Source: Paenilisteria portnoyi (GTDB lineage Bacteria > Bacillota > Bacilli > Lactobacillales > Listeriaceae). From it: 64,000 bases of DNA. The notes beneath the pieces were generated by a model. That model saw only the letters and a program-made list of their open reading frames with translations, searched no databases and was not told where the DNA came from. The stretch is taken from assembly GCF_014322795.1 (NCBI RefSeq), contig NZ_JAASTT010000010.1, positions 59,556-123,555 of the forward strand. The letters are read 5' to 3'. Shown one piece after another: positions 8,448-17,656 of the stretch (positions are counted from its first letter, which is position 1; each line of letters opens with the position of its first letter). A program made the translations under genes and the position numbers.

Positions 8448-8487
8448 AGAAAGTAGCGTAAAATAGAAAAGGAAGAGGTGAAGCTAG

Positions 8488-8946
8488 ATGGAATTGAGTG
8501 AAGATAGAGTAAATCGAGTGCGGGACGTGTTGGGCTCGTATTGGGCAATCAATCGAATTACAGCAAAACACGCCGAGCAAAACGCGCTGAGCCTAGGCTT
8601 GTCACTACAACAAATGGCGATAATCAATATTTTATACGGACGTCCGGAATCCACGGTAGATGACTTAAAGAAGAAACTATTCACATCGACAGAAGTTATT
8701 TCGGCAAACGTGGACGGTCTAGTGCACGCACGATTAGTAGAGAAAATGAATACCGAATTCGTAGAAAATGCCGATGCATGGCGTTTACAGTTGACGGAGA
8801 AGGGCAAAGAAATGTCAGAGCGCTCGACGCAGAACGCATTCGCATATAAAGCAATGATGAAGGCGCTAGATGAGATAGAGGATGAGGATATAGATAAGTT
8901 GATCGAGATTAACAAGAAGATTGAAGGTTTACTAAAAGCAGACTGA
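8488..8946 (+). CDS. MarR-family transcriptional regulator
   Basis: A 152-residue winged-helix protein. SLQQMAIINILYGRPESTVDDLKKKLFTSTEVISANVDGLVHARLVEKM is a MarR-type helix-turn-helix, followed by a C-terminal dimerisation helix rich in Asp and Glu. It is transcribed divergently from the marR-yceI unit, with GGAAGAGGTG before the ATG. No partner gene sits downstream in the same orientation within 340 bases, and the target is unknown. Confidence 0.75.
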   Translation: MELSEDRVNRVRDVLGSYWAINRITAKHAEQNALSLGLSLQQMAIINILYGRPESTVDDLKKKLFTSTEVISANVDGLVHARLVEKMNTEFVENADAWRLQLTEKGKEMSERSTQNAFAYKAMMKALDEIEDEDIDKLIEINKKIEGLLKAD

Positions 8947-8992
8947 GAAAGCGTACAGCGTATATTTATCGAAGTCGAATATATTTATTAAC

Positions 8993-9044
8993 AAGAGAGT
9001 TTATTCATGATGTCACCATTGACTTTATGAGTGAACTCTCTTTG
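8993..9044 (+). terminator. Probable terminator after the second marR-type gene
   Basis: AAGAGAGTT...ATTCAT pairs with ATGAGTG...AACTCTCTT; the T tract is short. The rest of 9045-9286 shows only the ribosome binding site of the next gene and no clear promoter hexamers. Confidence 0.55.
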
Positions 9045-9286
9045 TGTACATATACATCAATGCCTTAACCTATACATAAAATCCGAAAAGAGCGAAATAA
9101 AGTAAAAATGTAACCAAATTGACAAATGTGAAGTTCAAAAACAAGAAGTATTGTATTTTTTGGTCCTACCTTAAGTGTTAAGCTATCTAAGTAGAAGATT
9201 TCTAACGCTACAAAAATAGTAAGAGGAGGATCGAAACTAGTTTCAGCAAGGTAAAAAATAAAAATTAAAGAGGAGCAATACAAATA

Positions 9287-12200
9287 ATGAATAAGAATAT
9301 GAAGAAAATCGCACTCGCACTCGTTGTGACAAACGTAGTAGCAAGCACAATTATCACAGCTTTACCACCAGTACAAACACACGCAGCAGAACAGAAATTA
9401 ACATCCACTTTGAAATCAAGTTCAGGATCAATGATGGACTATGTAACAACCAATAGCACGAAAGTGACAGGACGTGTGCCAGCTGGAGCAGGGAAACAAG
9501 TTACAGTGCAAATATTTAGCACCATAACTGGGGCCGTCCGCTATACTTTCGCAGGAATAGCAGATGAATCTGGAGATTATTCTATTCCTGTACAATCATA
9601 TGTTGGTAATTATTTGAAAACAGATGCGATTCTAGTAACTTTCGATAATGGAAAGACTGCGGAGCAATCGATAACTATAGGTGATATGTCCACTTTCGAA
9701 CTTAATCCTACGAAAGATTCAGATACGACTATTAAGGGTGTTTTCACTGGACATCCCAACGTGACTTTCTCGGTTTTGCTAAATGCGACAAATCAAGTAT
9801 TCTTTACTACAGATGCGGAAGGCAATTTTTCATTCAAATTACCAGGTTCACTAACATGGGGTAATTTCGATGGTATGGAGCTTGCAGCATTAGATGCTCC
9901 TTCTACTTTTTACTTTTTGTACCGAAAGACTATAATACGCCCTACAGCTACTCCAGCTGTTAGTTTCAATGTCACAGGACTTAACACCGCACCAATGGTA
10001 GGAGCTACAGGCAAAATGTCTACAAACGTCTTACCTGCAACCGCCAACCAAGGAGTAACATATTCTTCTAGCAATCCAGGAGTTATGACAGTCGATGGAA
10101 ACGGAAATTGGGCTGCAACTGGAGCTGGAACGGCTAACATCATTGTTACATCTAATTCTAACAATCAGATTTCAACGACAATTCCAGTAACTGTAGGTGC
10201 ACTTGATCCAGCTACTGTAGCAGCTGTTAATGACTTGTTCATTAACAATAATCCAGCGAACCACATCAAAGATACAACCGATCAAGCAGCGATTAATGCA
10301 GCACAAGCGAAAGTAAATGCTGTAACAGATACAGCGAAAAAAGCAGAGCTCCAAGGTTACGTAACGAAAGCACAAAACGAACTCAATGCTCGTACTACAG
10401 TAGAAGCACAAATAGCAGCAGCGAAAGTAGCGTTTCATAGCCTAACAGCATCCACTGCTGGATTTGAAGCGAAAATTGACAGTGCAGAAAGTTCACGCTT
10501 CAAATTCTTCTTCTATGTTAACGGCGTTTATTCTGGAAACACCGATGGTGATAAGGGCTACTATCTCATCAATTCCCTCGTTGGTTCTGAACGTGTACTA
10601 AAAGGAGGAGGGACTCTGGTAGATGGTGACGTCGTATCCGTGAAACTAGAAGTGAACGGCAATTACTATCCGATCACATCTGCTACTGTTTCAGCAACTT
10701 ATGATGCCGCGAATGCAGCAGTTAATGGATTATTCATTGACAACAATCGAGCAAATCACATCAAAGACACAACTGATCAAGCAGCGATTAATGCAGCACA
10801 AGCGAAAATCAACGCTGTAACAGATGCAACGAAAAAAGCAGAACTACAAACTTACGTGACGAAAGCACAAAATGAACTAAATGCTCGTATCGCAGAAGCA
10901 ACAGCAGTAGCAACAGCATCTGTCAACGATCTATTCATCAACAACAATCCAGCAAATCACATCAAAGACGCAACGGATCAAGCGGCGATTAATGCAGCGC
11001 AAGCGAAAGTCAACGCTGTAACAGATACAGCGAAAAAAGCAGAACTTCAAGGTTATGTGACAAAAGCACAAAATGAACTAAATGCTCGTATTGCAGAAGC
11101 AACAGCAAGCGCAGTAGCAACAGCATCTGTCAACGATCTATTCATCAATAGCAATCCAGCAAATCACATCAAAGACACAACTGATCAAGCAGCGATTAAT
11201 GCAGCGCAAGCGAAAGTCAACGCTGTAACAGATACGGCTAAAAAAGCAGAACTTCAAGGTTATGTAACAAAAGCACAAAATGAACTAAATGCTCGTATTG
11301 CTGATAACACAGCTAAATCAATAGCTTTTGAAGCTGTCAATAATCTGTTCATTAATAATAACCCTATTTATCCTATTAAAGACACAACAAACCAAGCTGC
11401 AATTGATGCAGCGCAAGCGAAAGTTAACGTTATCGTAGACCCAGTAGTTCGCGGAGACCTACAAAAACAAATCGACCAAGCGAAAGCCGAGCTAGCAGCA
11501 AGAACAGCGACAGAGCAAGCGAAAGCAAGTGTTAATAACTTATTCGCAAACGCACCAACGAACACTATTTTGAAAGATACAACAACACAAGCGATGATTG
11601 ACGCAGCAAGTGCACAAGTAAATGCCCTACCAGCAAGTACAGACAAAACGAAACTACAAGGTGACATTGCAACAGCGAATACGTTGTTTGGCCAAATCAC
11701 GCAAACAACGATTGCTGGATTAACATCTGACGCGACAACGGTATCGGGTAAAGGTGAGCCTAACAGTAACATCGTTATCAAAAACGGTAGTGCGACAATT
11801 GCATCTGGTAAAGTAGCTAGCGACGGAAATTATCTGTTCTTCATCACACCACAAGCAGGTGGATCTACCATCACAGCAACTGTAACGAAAGCATCGAACG
11901 GTAAAACATCTAGTGCTAGTACAAAAGTAGTCGATGAAACAATCGTAGCCACTACAATTAACAGCTTATCAGCGACAGATGTCATGGTATCGGGTAAAGG
12001 TGAGCCTAACAGCGACATCGTTATCAAAAACGGTAGTGCGACAATTGCATCTGGTAAAGTAGCCAGTGATGGAAATTATCTGTTCTTCATCGCACCACAA
12101 GCAGGCGGTTCAACAATTACAGCGACTGTTACAAAAGCGTCAAATGGTAAGATGTCAACGGCAAGTACAACGATTCCAGATGATAGCATTGTTCAAACAA

Positions 12201-13975
12201 CAATTAACACGTTAAAAGCCGATTCTACAACAGTATCTGGAGTAGGTGAACCTAACTCAAATATCGTTATCAAAAATGGTACAGTAACGATTGCATCAGG
12301 TAAGACAGCAAGCGATGGTAGATACACTTTCAACATCTCACCACAAGCAGGTGGTTCAACAATTACAGCGACTGTAACAAAAGCATCGAATGGTAAAACA
12401 TCAACAGCAAGCACAACGATTGCCGATGAAACAATTGCAACAACAACTATCAACGACCTAACAGCTAATTCTACAACTGTATCTGGTTCGGGTGAACCAA
12501 ATTCAGATATCATCATCAAAAATGGTAACACAACGATTGCATCTGGTAAAACAGCGAGCAATGGTACGTACCTTTTCAACATCACACCACAAGCAGCAGG
12601 ATCTACCATCACAGCAACAATCACCAAAGCATCAAATGGCAAAGTATCCACAGCGAGCACACTGATTCCAGCAGCGCTTGATTACAGCCTAAAAGCCAAC
12701 AGCTATAAAATTGGCACAGCGAATCTAACAGGAACATACGGCAAAAACATCGCTAAAGTTCGTCTTTTCGTGAACGACAAACTGGTCATCCAAGCAACAA
12801 CAAGCAATGGCACGTTTACTTTCCCTAACATCGCGAGCTTCATCACAAAACCAACCGATAAAGTTGAAGTGGTTGGTGTTGATGGCGGATATGTAGAACG
12901 CGCTCGTGTAGCTGTAACTGTTACTGGCGATCCAGTCTATGATTACAGCCTAACAGCGAACGATTACACATTAGGAAATGCAACGCTAACAGGTAAATAC
13001 GGTAAAGACGTATCCAAAGTACGTCTATGGGTCAACAATGTGGTCGTATCGCAAGCAACAACAAACGCAGATGGCACGTACACATTCGACAAAGTACCAA
13101 GTTTTGTGAAATTAGCAACGGATAAAGTCGAAGTCGTAGGTGTAAACGCCGCGTACAACGAAGTCGCTCGTAAAACAGTGGTAACTAAAGGAAGCTCTAT
13201 TTTAGATACGTCTCTGACAGCGAACAACTATGCCAAAGGAGCAGCGAATCTTACTGGTACATTCGGCAAAGATATTTCGAAAGTCCGTCTATGGGTCAAT
13301 GGAGCGGTGGTACAACAAGCAACAACAAGCAACGGCAACTATACGTTTACAAACATTGCAAGCTTTATCAAAAATAAAGAAGATGTAGTGGAAGTTGTGG
13401 GTGTAGATGCCCAATATAATGAGAAAAATCGCATCACGGTTACAAAAACTGGTTTTGACACATTAGACAACAGCTTAACAGCACCAGCCGATTTCACGTT
13501 GAATAAAGATACAGCGATCAATGGAACTATGGGTACAAACGTTGCGAATGTTCGTTTATCCGTGAATGGTGTAATCGTGAAACAAGCCGCTAAAACAGGC
13601 AACACGTATAGCATCGCAGGCGCAAACAACTACATCACAAGCACAACCGATGTCGTGAAAATTATCGCAGTCGATGCCCAATACAAAGAAGTAGCGAGCA
13701 AAAATGTAACGGTAAAAGCGGATAGCACCGTCTATGATTATACTTTAAGTGTAAACCCGTATATATTTGGCGCATCAACCATCACAGGCGCTTATGGCAA
13801 GGATATAACTTCTGTCCGTCTATGGATAAATGGAGTAAGTTTTAAAATAGCTACACTAAACAATGGTAATTTTACAATTAGTGGCCTTGGATCTATCACA
13901 AGCACATCCGATTTAGTAGAAATTGTAGCAGTCAACGCAAGCTATAAAGAAGTCGCACGTGTGAAAGTACAGTAA
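9287..13975 (+). CDS. Large secreted modular repeat protein (1,562 residues)
   Basis: Signal peptide with cleavage after THAA near residue 33. Next come a beta-rich region, a Big_2-like segment (VTYSSSNPGVMTVDGNG) near residues 230-300, then six helical repeats of about 56 residues beginning VN-x-LF and containing IKDTTDQAAINAAQAKVNAV, the 'Cry1Ac domain D-VI-related' type. An extra beta domain interrupts repeats 1 and 2. Then four Ig-like repeats with the core GEPNSxIxIKNG, and five C-terminal Ig-like repeats of about 85 residues (GKDxSKVRLWVNG, VEVVGVDA). No LPXTG motif, transmembrane anchor, GW or LysM domain is visible, so it may be released or held non-covalently. Probably an adhesin; ligand unknown. 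AGAGGAG precedes the ATG. Confidence 0.85.
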   Translation: MNKNMKKIALALVVTNVVASTIITALPPVQTHAAEQKLTSTLKSSSGSMMDYVTTNSTKVTGRVPAGAGKQVTVQIFSTITGAVRYTFAGIADESGDYSIPVQSYVGNYLKTDAILVTFDNGKTAEQSITIGDMSTFELNPTKDSDTTIKGVFTGHPNVTFSVLLNATNQVFFTTDAEGNFSFKLPGSLTWGNFDGMELAALDAPSTFYFLYRKTIIRPTATPAVSFNVTGLNTAPMVGATGKMSTNVLPATANQGVTYSSSNPGVMTVDGNGNWAATGAGTANIIVTSNSNNQISTTIPVTVGALDPATVAAVNDLFINNNPANHIKDTTDQAAINAAQAKVNAVTDTAKKAELQGYVTKAQNELNARTTVEAQIAAAKVAFHSLTASTAGFEAKIDSAESSRFKFFFYVNGVYSGNTDGDKGYYLINSLVGSERVLKGGGTLVDGDVVSVKLEVNGNYYPITSATVSATYDAANAAVNGLFIDNNRANHIKDTTDQAAINAAQAKINAVTDATKKAELQTYVTKAQNELNARIAEATAVATASVNDLFINNNPANHIKDATDQAAINAAQAKVNAVTDTAKKAELQGYVTKAQNELNARIAEATASAVATASVNDLFINSNPANHIKDTTDQAAINAAQAKVNAVTDTAKKAELQGYVTKAQNELNARIADNTAKSIAFEAVNNLFINNNPIYPIKDTTNQAAIDAAQAKVNVIVDPVVRGDLQKQIDQAKAELAARTATEQAKASVNNLFANAPTNTILKDTTTQAMIDAASAQVNALPASTDKTKLQGDIATANTLFGQITQTTIAGLTSDATTVSGKGEPNSNIVIKNGSATIASGKVASDGNYLFFITPQAGGSTITATVTKASNGKTSSASTKVVDETIVATTINSLSATDVMVSGKGEPNSDIVIKNGSATIASGKVASDGNYLFFIAPQAGGSTITATVTKASNGKMSTASTTIPDDSIVQTTINTLKADSTTVSGVGEPNSNIVIKNGTVTIASGKTASDGRYTFNISPQAGGSTITATVTKASNGKTSTASTTIADETIATTTINDLTANSTTVSGSGEPNSDIIIKNGNTTIASGKTASNGTYLFNITPQAAGSTITATITKASNGKVSTASTLIPAALDYSLKANSYKIGTANLTGTYGKNIAKVRLFVNDKLVIQATTSNGTFTFPNIASFITKPTDKVEVVGVDGGYVERARVAVTVTGDPVYDYSLTANDYTLGNATLTGKYGKDVSKVRLWVNNVVVSQATTNADGTYTFDKVPSFVKLATDKVEVVGVNAAYNEVARKTVVTKGSSILDTSLTANNYAKGAANLTGTFGKDISKVRLWVNGAVVQQATTSNGNYTFTNIASFIKNKEDVVEVVGVDAQYNEKNRITVTKTGFDTLDNSLTAPADFTLNKDTAINGTMGTNVANVRLSVNGVIVKQAAKTGNTYSIAGANNYITSTTDVVKIIAVDAQYKEVASKNVTVKADSTVYDYTLSVNPYIFGASTITGAYGKDITSVRLWINGVSFKIATLNNGNFTISGLGSITSTSDLVEIVAVNASYKEVARVKVQ
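10226..11700 (+). repeat. Six tandem D-VI-type helical repeats in the large secreted protein
   Basis: Units start at about 10226, 10721, 10922, 11129, 11336 and 11531; each is roughly 165-170 bases plus a short linker. Units 3 and 4 are nearly identical at DNA level, while units 5 and 6 are strongly diverged. Confidence 0.8.
11706..12670 (+). repeat. Four tandem Ig-like repeats with GEPNSxIxIKNG core
   Basis: Each unit is about 240 bases and begins TTI-x-x-L. Units 1 and 2 share long identical stretches at DNA level around the core. Confidence 0.8.
12676..13972 (+). repeat. Five C-terminal Ig-like repeats
   Basis: Units of about 260 bases, each starting DxSLxAN-x-Y and ending VEVVGVDAxYxE. 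The last two are the most diverged. Confidence 0.75.
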
Positions 13976-14003
13976 TAAGCAATATCAATGGTTAATGGGT
14001 TTA

Positions 14004-14038
14004 AACAGCAGGTGAAAATATTTCATCTGCTGTTTTTC
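14004..14038 (+). terminator. Terminator of the large secreted protein gene
   Basis: AACAGCAGGTGAAA pairs with TTTCATCTGCTGTT, followed by TTTT. Confidence 0.85.
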
Positions 14039-14047
14039 TATGTATGG

Positions 14048-14091
14048 AAAAAAGGTGATACTATTTTGTTAAAAAATAGTATCACCTTTTT
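14048..14091. terminator. Bidirectional hairpin, terminator of the lysine permease gene
   Basis: AAAAAAGGTGATACTATTTT pairs with AAAATAGTATCACCTTTTT; A and T tracts on both sides. It lies just beyond the stop codon of the minus-strand permease. Confidence 0.85.
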
Positions 14092-14106
14092 AGCATAAAT
14101 ATTGAG

Positions 14107-15594
14107 TTAGTCACGTTTTCCATCTGTATACGAGTGCTCATCGAAAGAACATTCGTCGAGTGGGATAACTTTTGATTTTTGTGTGTATTTATAAATAAGC
14201 CAAAATGCCAAGAAAATAGGAAGTCCAATGTAGGAAATCGCAATTTTCTGCCACCATTGTGGGTTTGTGATATCTGGATGTAAAAAGGCGTTGTAATCTT
14301 GCCCAACGATGACTAATAAACACAGCACTAGCGCTAAAATAGGTCCAAATGGAAAGAACTTTGCTTTATATTTCAGTTTATTCAAATCAAGTCCTTGCTT
14401 GACGTATGCGCGGCGGAAACGGTAATGACTGATCGCAATCCCCACCCAGGCAATGAAACCAGTCAAACCTGATGCGCTAAGAAGCCATGTATAGATCACA
14501 GCACCATTATCGCTTAAAGTCGTGATAAATGTCATCGCACCAACGATTGTCGTCAAAATAAGGGCTGCCATCGGAATACCACGACGGTTTACTTTGGATA
14601 GAAATTTCGGAGCTTTACCGTCTTTTGCCATTGACCATAACATCCGAGTGGAAGCGTAAAGTCCGGAGTTACCAGCGGACAAGACGGAGGTTAGAATGAC
14701 TGCGTTCATCACAGAAGCAGCAATCGCAAGACCAGCTTTTTCGAAAACAAGCGTGAATGGGCTAATTGCAACGTCTGTCGCTTCGCCGCCAAGCAAGTTT
14801 GGACTAGTGTAGGGAATAATCATCCCGATAATAAAGATTGCAAAAATATAAAAGAGCAGGATACGCCAGAATACTTGTTTAATCGCTTTTGGTACACTTT
14901 TTTCGGGTGTTGCGCTTTCACCAGCTGCGATCCCCACGAGTTCTGTTCCTTGGAAGGAGAAACCGGCGAGCAGGAAGGTTCCGAGAATGGCGAAGAATCC
15001 GCCTTTAAATGGTGCATCACCCATCGTGAAGTTTTCAAAACCGATGAAATGACCGCCAAGAATTCCGAGAATAGTAAGTACACCGATGATTAAAAAGACG
15101 ATGACGGTAACGACTTTGATGATGGAGAACCAATACTCTGATTCGCCGTAAGCTTTGACGGACAGCGCATTTAAGCCGAATATGAGTAATAGGAACACGG
15201 CGCTCCAGAGCCAAGCTGGTGCATCTGGGTACCAAAATTGAATAATAAGTGCGGCAGTCGAAATATCAACGGCAAGCGTAATCGCCCAGTTGAACCAGTA
15301 GTTCCAGCCGAGTGCGAATCCGAAAGCTGGATCGACAAAACGGGAGGCATACGTACTAAAGGAACCAGACACAGGCATGTACGTCGCCATTTCTCCAAGA
15401 CTTGTCATTAAAAAGTAAACCATTAAGCCGATCGCAGCGTAAGCGACAAGTGCGCCCCCTGGACCTGCTACTGCTATGGCATTTCCGCTCGCTAGGAATA
15501 ATCCCGTTCCAATCGAGCCCCCAATTGCAATCATCGATAAATGACGCGTTTTTAAATCTCTACGAATGTGACCTTGTTGCTGTTCTTTTTTCAC
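14107..15594 (-). CDS. lysP: Lysine-specific amino acid permease (LysP-like, APC family)
   Basis: A 495-residue permease with twelve predicted membrane segments. KTRHLSMIAIGGSIGTGLFLASGNAI is the APC/AAT family signature, and GTFLLAGFSFQGTELVGIAAGES marks the LysP branch. Lysine specificity is supported independently by the L-box riboswitch in the leader. Translation should begin at GTG 15594, which has AGGGAG eight bases upstream; the open frame extends 44 codons further into the leader RNA and that part is not coding. Confidence 0.85.
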   Translation of the reverse strand: MKKEQQQGHIRRDLKTRHLSMIAIGGSIGTGLFLASGNAIAVAGPGGALVAYAAIGLMVYFLMTSLGEMATYMPVSGSFSTYASRFVDPAFGFALGWNYWFNWAITLAVDISTAALIIQFWYPDAPAWLWSAVFLLLIFGLNALSVKAYGESEYWFSIIKVVTVIVFLIIGVLTILGILGGHFIGFENFTMGDAPFKGGFFAILGTFLLAGFSFQGTELVGIAAGESATPEKSVPKAIKQVFWRILLFYIFAIFIIGMIIPYTSPNLLGGEATDVAISPFTLVFEKAGLAIAASVMNAVILTSVLSAGNSGLYASTRMLWSMAKDGKAPKFLSKVNRRGIPMAALILTTIVGAMTFITTLSDNGAVIYTWLLSASGLTGFIAWVGIAISHYRFRRAYVKQGLDLNKLKYKAKFFPFGPILALVLCLLVIVGQDYNAFLHPDITNPQWWQKIAISYIGLPIFLAFWLIYKYTQKSKVIPLDECSFDEHSYTDGKRD

Positions 15595-15734
15595 AAGTAA
15601 AACTCCCTTTCTTCTGTATGAAAATGAGGTTTTGGGAACAAAAAAACCAATCCCGTGTGCAACTTTTGAGATCAGTTTATAGATACCAACATCAAAAAGC
15701 GTTAGATAGCACATCCGTTTCGTCAAGCTAATGG

Positions 15735-15910
15735 CAAAAACGGCAGTCCTGTTTCTTTCGATAACAGTCCCAGCTAAAGAGCAGTCATAAACCTGCCTTC
15801 ACTTCGGCGAGCATCCTTTTTGCGGGGAGTCATCAGTGTGTTATGCACCTCGTCAACCGTTACTTGTGAATTTCGCAACCTCTACCTCACCGTTTGGATG
15901 AGGATTTTAT
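15735..15910 (-). ncRNA. Lysine riboswitch (L box)
   Basis: On the minus strand the leader carries the conserved L-box blocks in order: GAGGTAGAGGTTGCG, AGTAACGGTTGACGAGGTGC, AAGGATGCTCGCCGAAG, GGTTTATGACTGCTC and GCTGGGACTG. They lie between a promoter at 15927-15955 and the lysine permease start at 15594. By family knowledge lysine binding turns off expression downstream. The exact end of the expression platform is uncertain. Confidence 0.9.
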
Positions 15911-15926
15911 TCAGTTTTCATGTTCT

Positions 15927-15955
15927 ATACTAACGAATATAGCGGGTAATTGCAA
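15927..15955 (-). promoter_or_regulatory. Promoter of the lysine riboswitch leader
   Basis: Minus strand TTGCAA, 17-base spacer, TAGTAT, ending about 15 bases before the L box. Confidence 0.6.
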
Positions 15956-15970
15956 GGCTTTTTTTGTATT

Positions 15971-16744
15971 TTAAACGTTTTTTAGAGCTTCGCGAACGGT
16001 GCTGAAAGTTGGAATGCTCGGCAGGCGATTATCGTAATTGACCATCAGCATCGCGAATCGTGGTGAAACTCCGGTCAACATGAGGCTTACACCCGTTAAT
16101 TTCGTTAAGGCTAAAAATTTAATCAGATTCGCAGCAACTTCTTCATTGAAATCAGCGAGTCCCGAAATGTCCATGATTAGATAATCGATGTGACTTACCT
16201 CAAGATAGGAGGCTACATTTTGCGTCATTTCTTCAAAGCGGTCCGTTGATAGTGCGCCAACCAAGGGAAGAACAGCAACTCCTTCTTGGACAGGAACGAT
16301 TGGCGTGGACATTTTGACGATTTCTTCAATCGAATCTTCAAGTAACATTTTGTATTTTTCTTCGCGTGTGACGTCGCGTTGGATGCCAATAAAATAGCTT
16401 TTTCCAGATGCTTCGTCATAAATGGGATCAATGGTTAGTTCGTTGAAGAATATATTACCATTTTTGCGATAGTTTTGGAGGAACACACTAACGGTGGTAC
16501 GATTTTTCACGGCTTGGCTTATTTTGGCTAGCGCGGATTTGTCCGTTTTACGACCTTGGAGCATATGGCAGTTTTTCCCCATCACTTCTTCAGAGGTATA
16601 GCCTGTGATGCGTTCGAAGCCACTATTCACATAAATAATTGGATTATCTGGTAGATCACCATCCGTAATGATAACGCCAACACTAGTCATATTTAACGCT
16701 TTTAGAATAATATTGAATTGCAATTCTGCTTCTTTATTTAACAT
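15971..16744 (-). CDS. LOV-STAS blue-light photoreceptor (YtvA-like)
   Basis: A 257-residue protein. Residues 10-115 form a PAS/LOV domain with the photoactive Cys59 in GKNCHMLQG, plus FNELTIDPI and FIGIQRDVT. A helical linker (EEKYKMLLEDSIEEIV) leads to a C-terminal STAS domain (DYLIMDISGLADFNEEVAANLIKF). Homologues (B. subtilis YtvA) feed blue light into the stressosome and sigma-B. The canonical NCRFLQ reads NCHMLQ here. Start 16744 is preferred because GGGGGTC lies upstream; an ATG eight codons earlier (16768) has only a weak ribosome site. A possible sigma-B promoter lies at 16786-16812. Confidence 0.85.
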   Translation of the reverse strand: MLNKEAELQFNIILKALNMTSVGVIITDGDLPDNPIIYVNSGFERITGYTSEEVMGKNCHMLQGRKTDKSALAKISQAVKNRTTVSVFLQNYRKNGNIFFNELTIDPIYDEASGKSYFIGIQRDVTREEKYKMLLEDSIEEIVKMSTPIVPVQEGVAVLPLVGALSTDRFEEMTQNVASYLEVSHIDYLIMDISGLADFNEEVAANLIKFLALTKLTGVSLMLTGVSPRFAMLMVNYDNRLPSIPTFSTVREALKNV

Positions 16745-16785
16745 CCCAAACAGACCCCCGTTTTCCATTTTTATATACGTCCATC

Positions 16786-16812
16786 ATACCAAAAAGTAGG
16801 CCAAATAGAAAC
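16786..16812 (-). promoter_or_regulatory. Possible sigma-B-type promoter of the photoreceptor gene
   Basis: Minus strand GTTTCT, 15 bases, TGGTAT, close to the sigma-B consensus GTTTAA-N12-15-GGGTAT. It is weak by itself but fits the pathway. Confidence 0.35.
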
Positions 16813-16994
16813 GGCTTTCTAAAATTCATTTGTAGTTCATAAAGCTGCGTTACACTTATGGTGCCTCGTATTCTAACAAAATGATGATAATATAGTAAGA
16901 AATCTCTTTAATTTATCGAATTACTGTGCGAAACTGCGCAAAATGTAGTAACATAGGAAGGTAGAATAGTGAAGTGGAGAGAGGAGTTATTTTA

Positions 16995-17636
16995 GTGCAA
17001 CAACCTTCCGTAAATGAGTTGAAAGAATGGCGTAATGTGATGTTAATGCATCGTTTTGCCTTAGAAGAAGTGAATACGAAATTAAAAATATTGAATGATG
17101 AGTTCCAGTTTCTTCATGATTATAATCCGATGGAACATTTGAAATCGCGGGTCAAAAGTTTTGAGAGTTTGACGGCGAAATTGGAGAAAAAAGGGCTCGA
17201 TATTACACCGGATAATGCGTATGAACATGTGCATGATATTGCTGGAATTCGGGTGACTTGTTCTTTTGTATCGGATATTTATAAGATTTATGAGATGTTG
17301 GCAAACCAAGATGATATGACGATTTTGAATGTGAAAGATTATGTGGAGAATCCAAAGCCTAACGGGTATCGGAGTCTGCATTTGATTTGTGAAGTGCCGA
17401 TTTTCTTGACGAATACGTCGCGCAAAATGTGTGTGGAAATCCAGATTAGAACGGTTGCAATGGATTTTTGGGCGAGTTTGGAGCATAAGATTTACTATAA
17501 ATATAAATCGACAGCACCAGCGCATTTGACGCAAGAATTGTATGAGGCTGCGGCTATTATCCAACATTTAGATGAAAAAATGAAATACTTAAATGATGAA
17601 ATCGACCAGTATAAGAATGAGGTTGAAGGGGAATAA
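16995..17636 (+). CDS. relP: Small alarmone synthetase RelP (GTP pyrophosphokinase)
   Basis: A 213-residue single-domain RelA/SpoT synthetase that makes (p)ppGpp from ATP and GDP or GTP. The signature parts are present: DIAGIRVTC, NGYRSLHLICEVP and EIQIRTVAMDFWASLEHKI. There is no hydrolase domain and no regulatory C-terminus, as in small alarmone synthetases. Assignment to RelP rather than RelQ rests on synteny as I recall it from Listeria. The start is GTG 16995, with AGAGGAG nine bases before; an ATG at 16974 lacks a ribosome site. The antiporter gene follows after 20 bases, suggesting one operon. Confidence 0.8.
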   Translation: MQQPSVNELKEWRNVMLMHRFALEEVNTKLKILNDEFQFLHDYNPMEHLKSRVKSFESLTAKLEKKGLDITPDNAYEHVHDIAGIRVTCSFVSDIYKIYEMLANQDDMTILNVKDYVENPKPNGYRSLHLICEVPIFLTNTSRKMCVEIQIRTVAMDFWASLEHKIYYKYKSTAPAHLTQELYEAAAIIQHLDEKMKYLNDEIDQYKNEVEGE

Positions 17637-17656
17637 GGGGTTGAAAAAAGGTGGAC

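Noticed and set aside
10226..13972. CRISPR-like array suggested by the regular repeats
   Set aside because: The repeats are coding, in frame, 165-260 bases long and diverged; they are protein domains.
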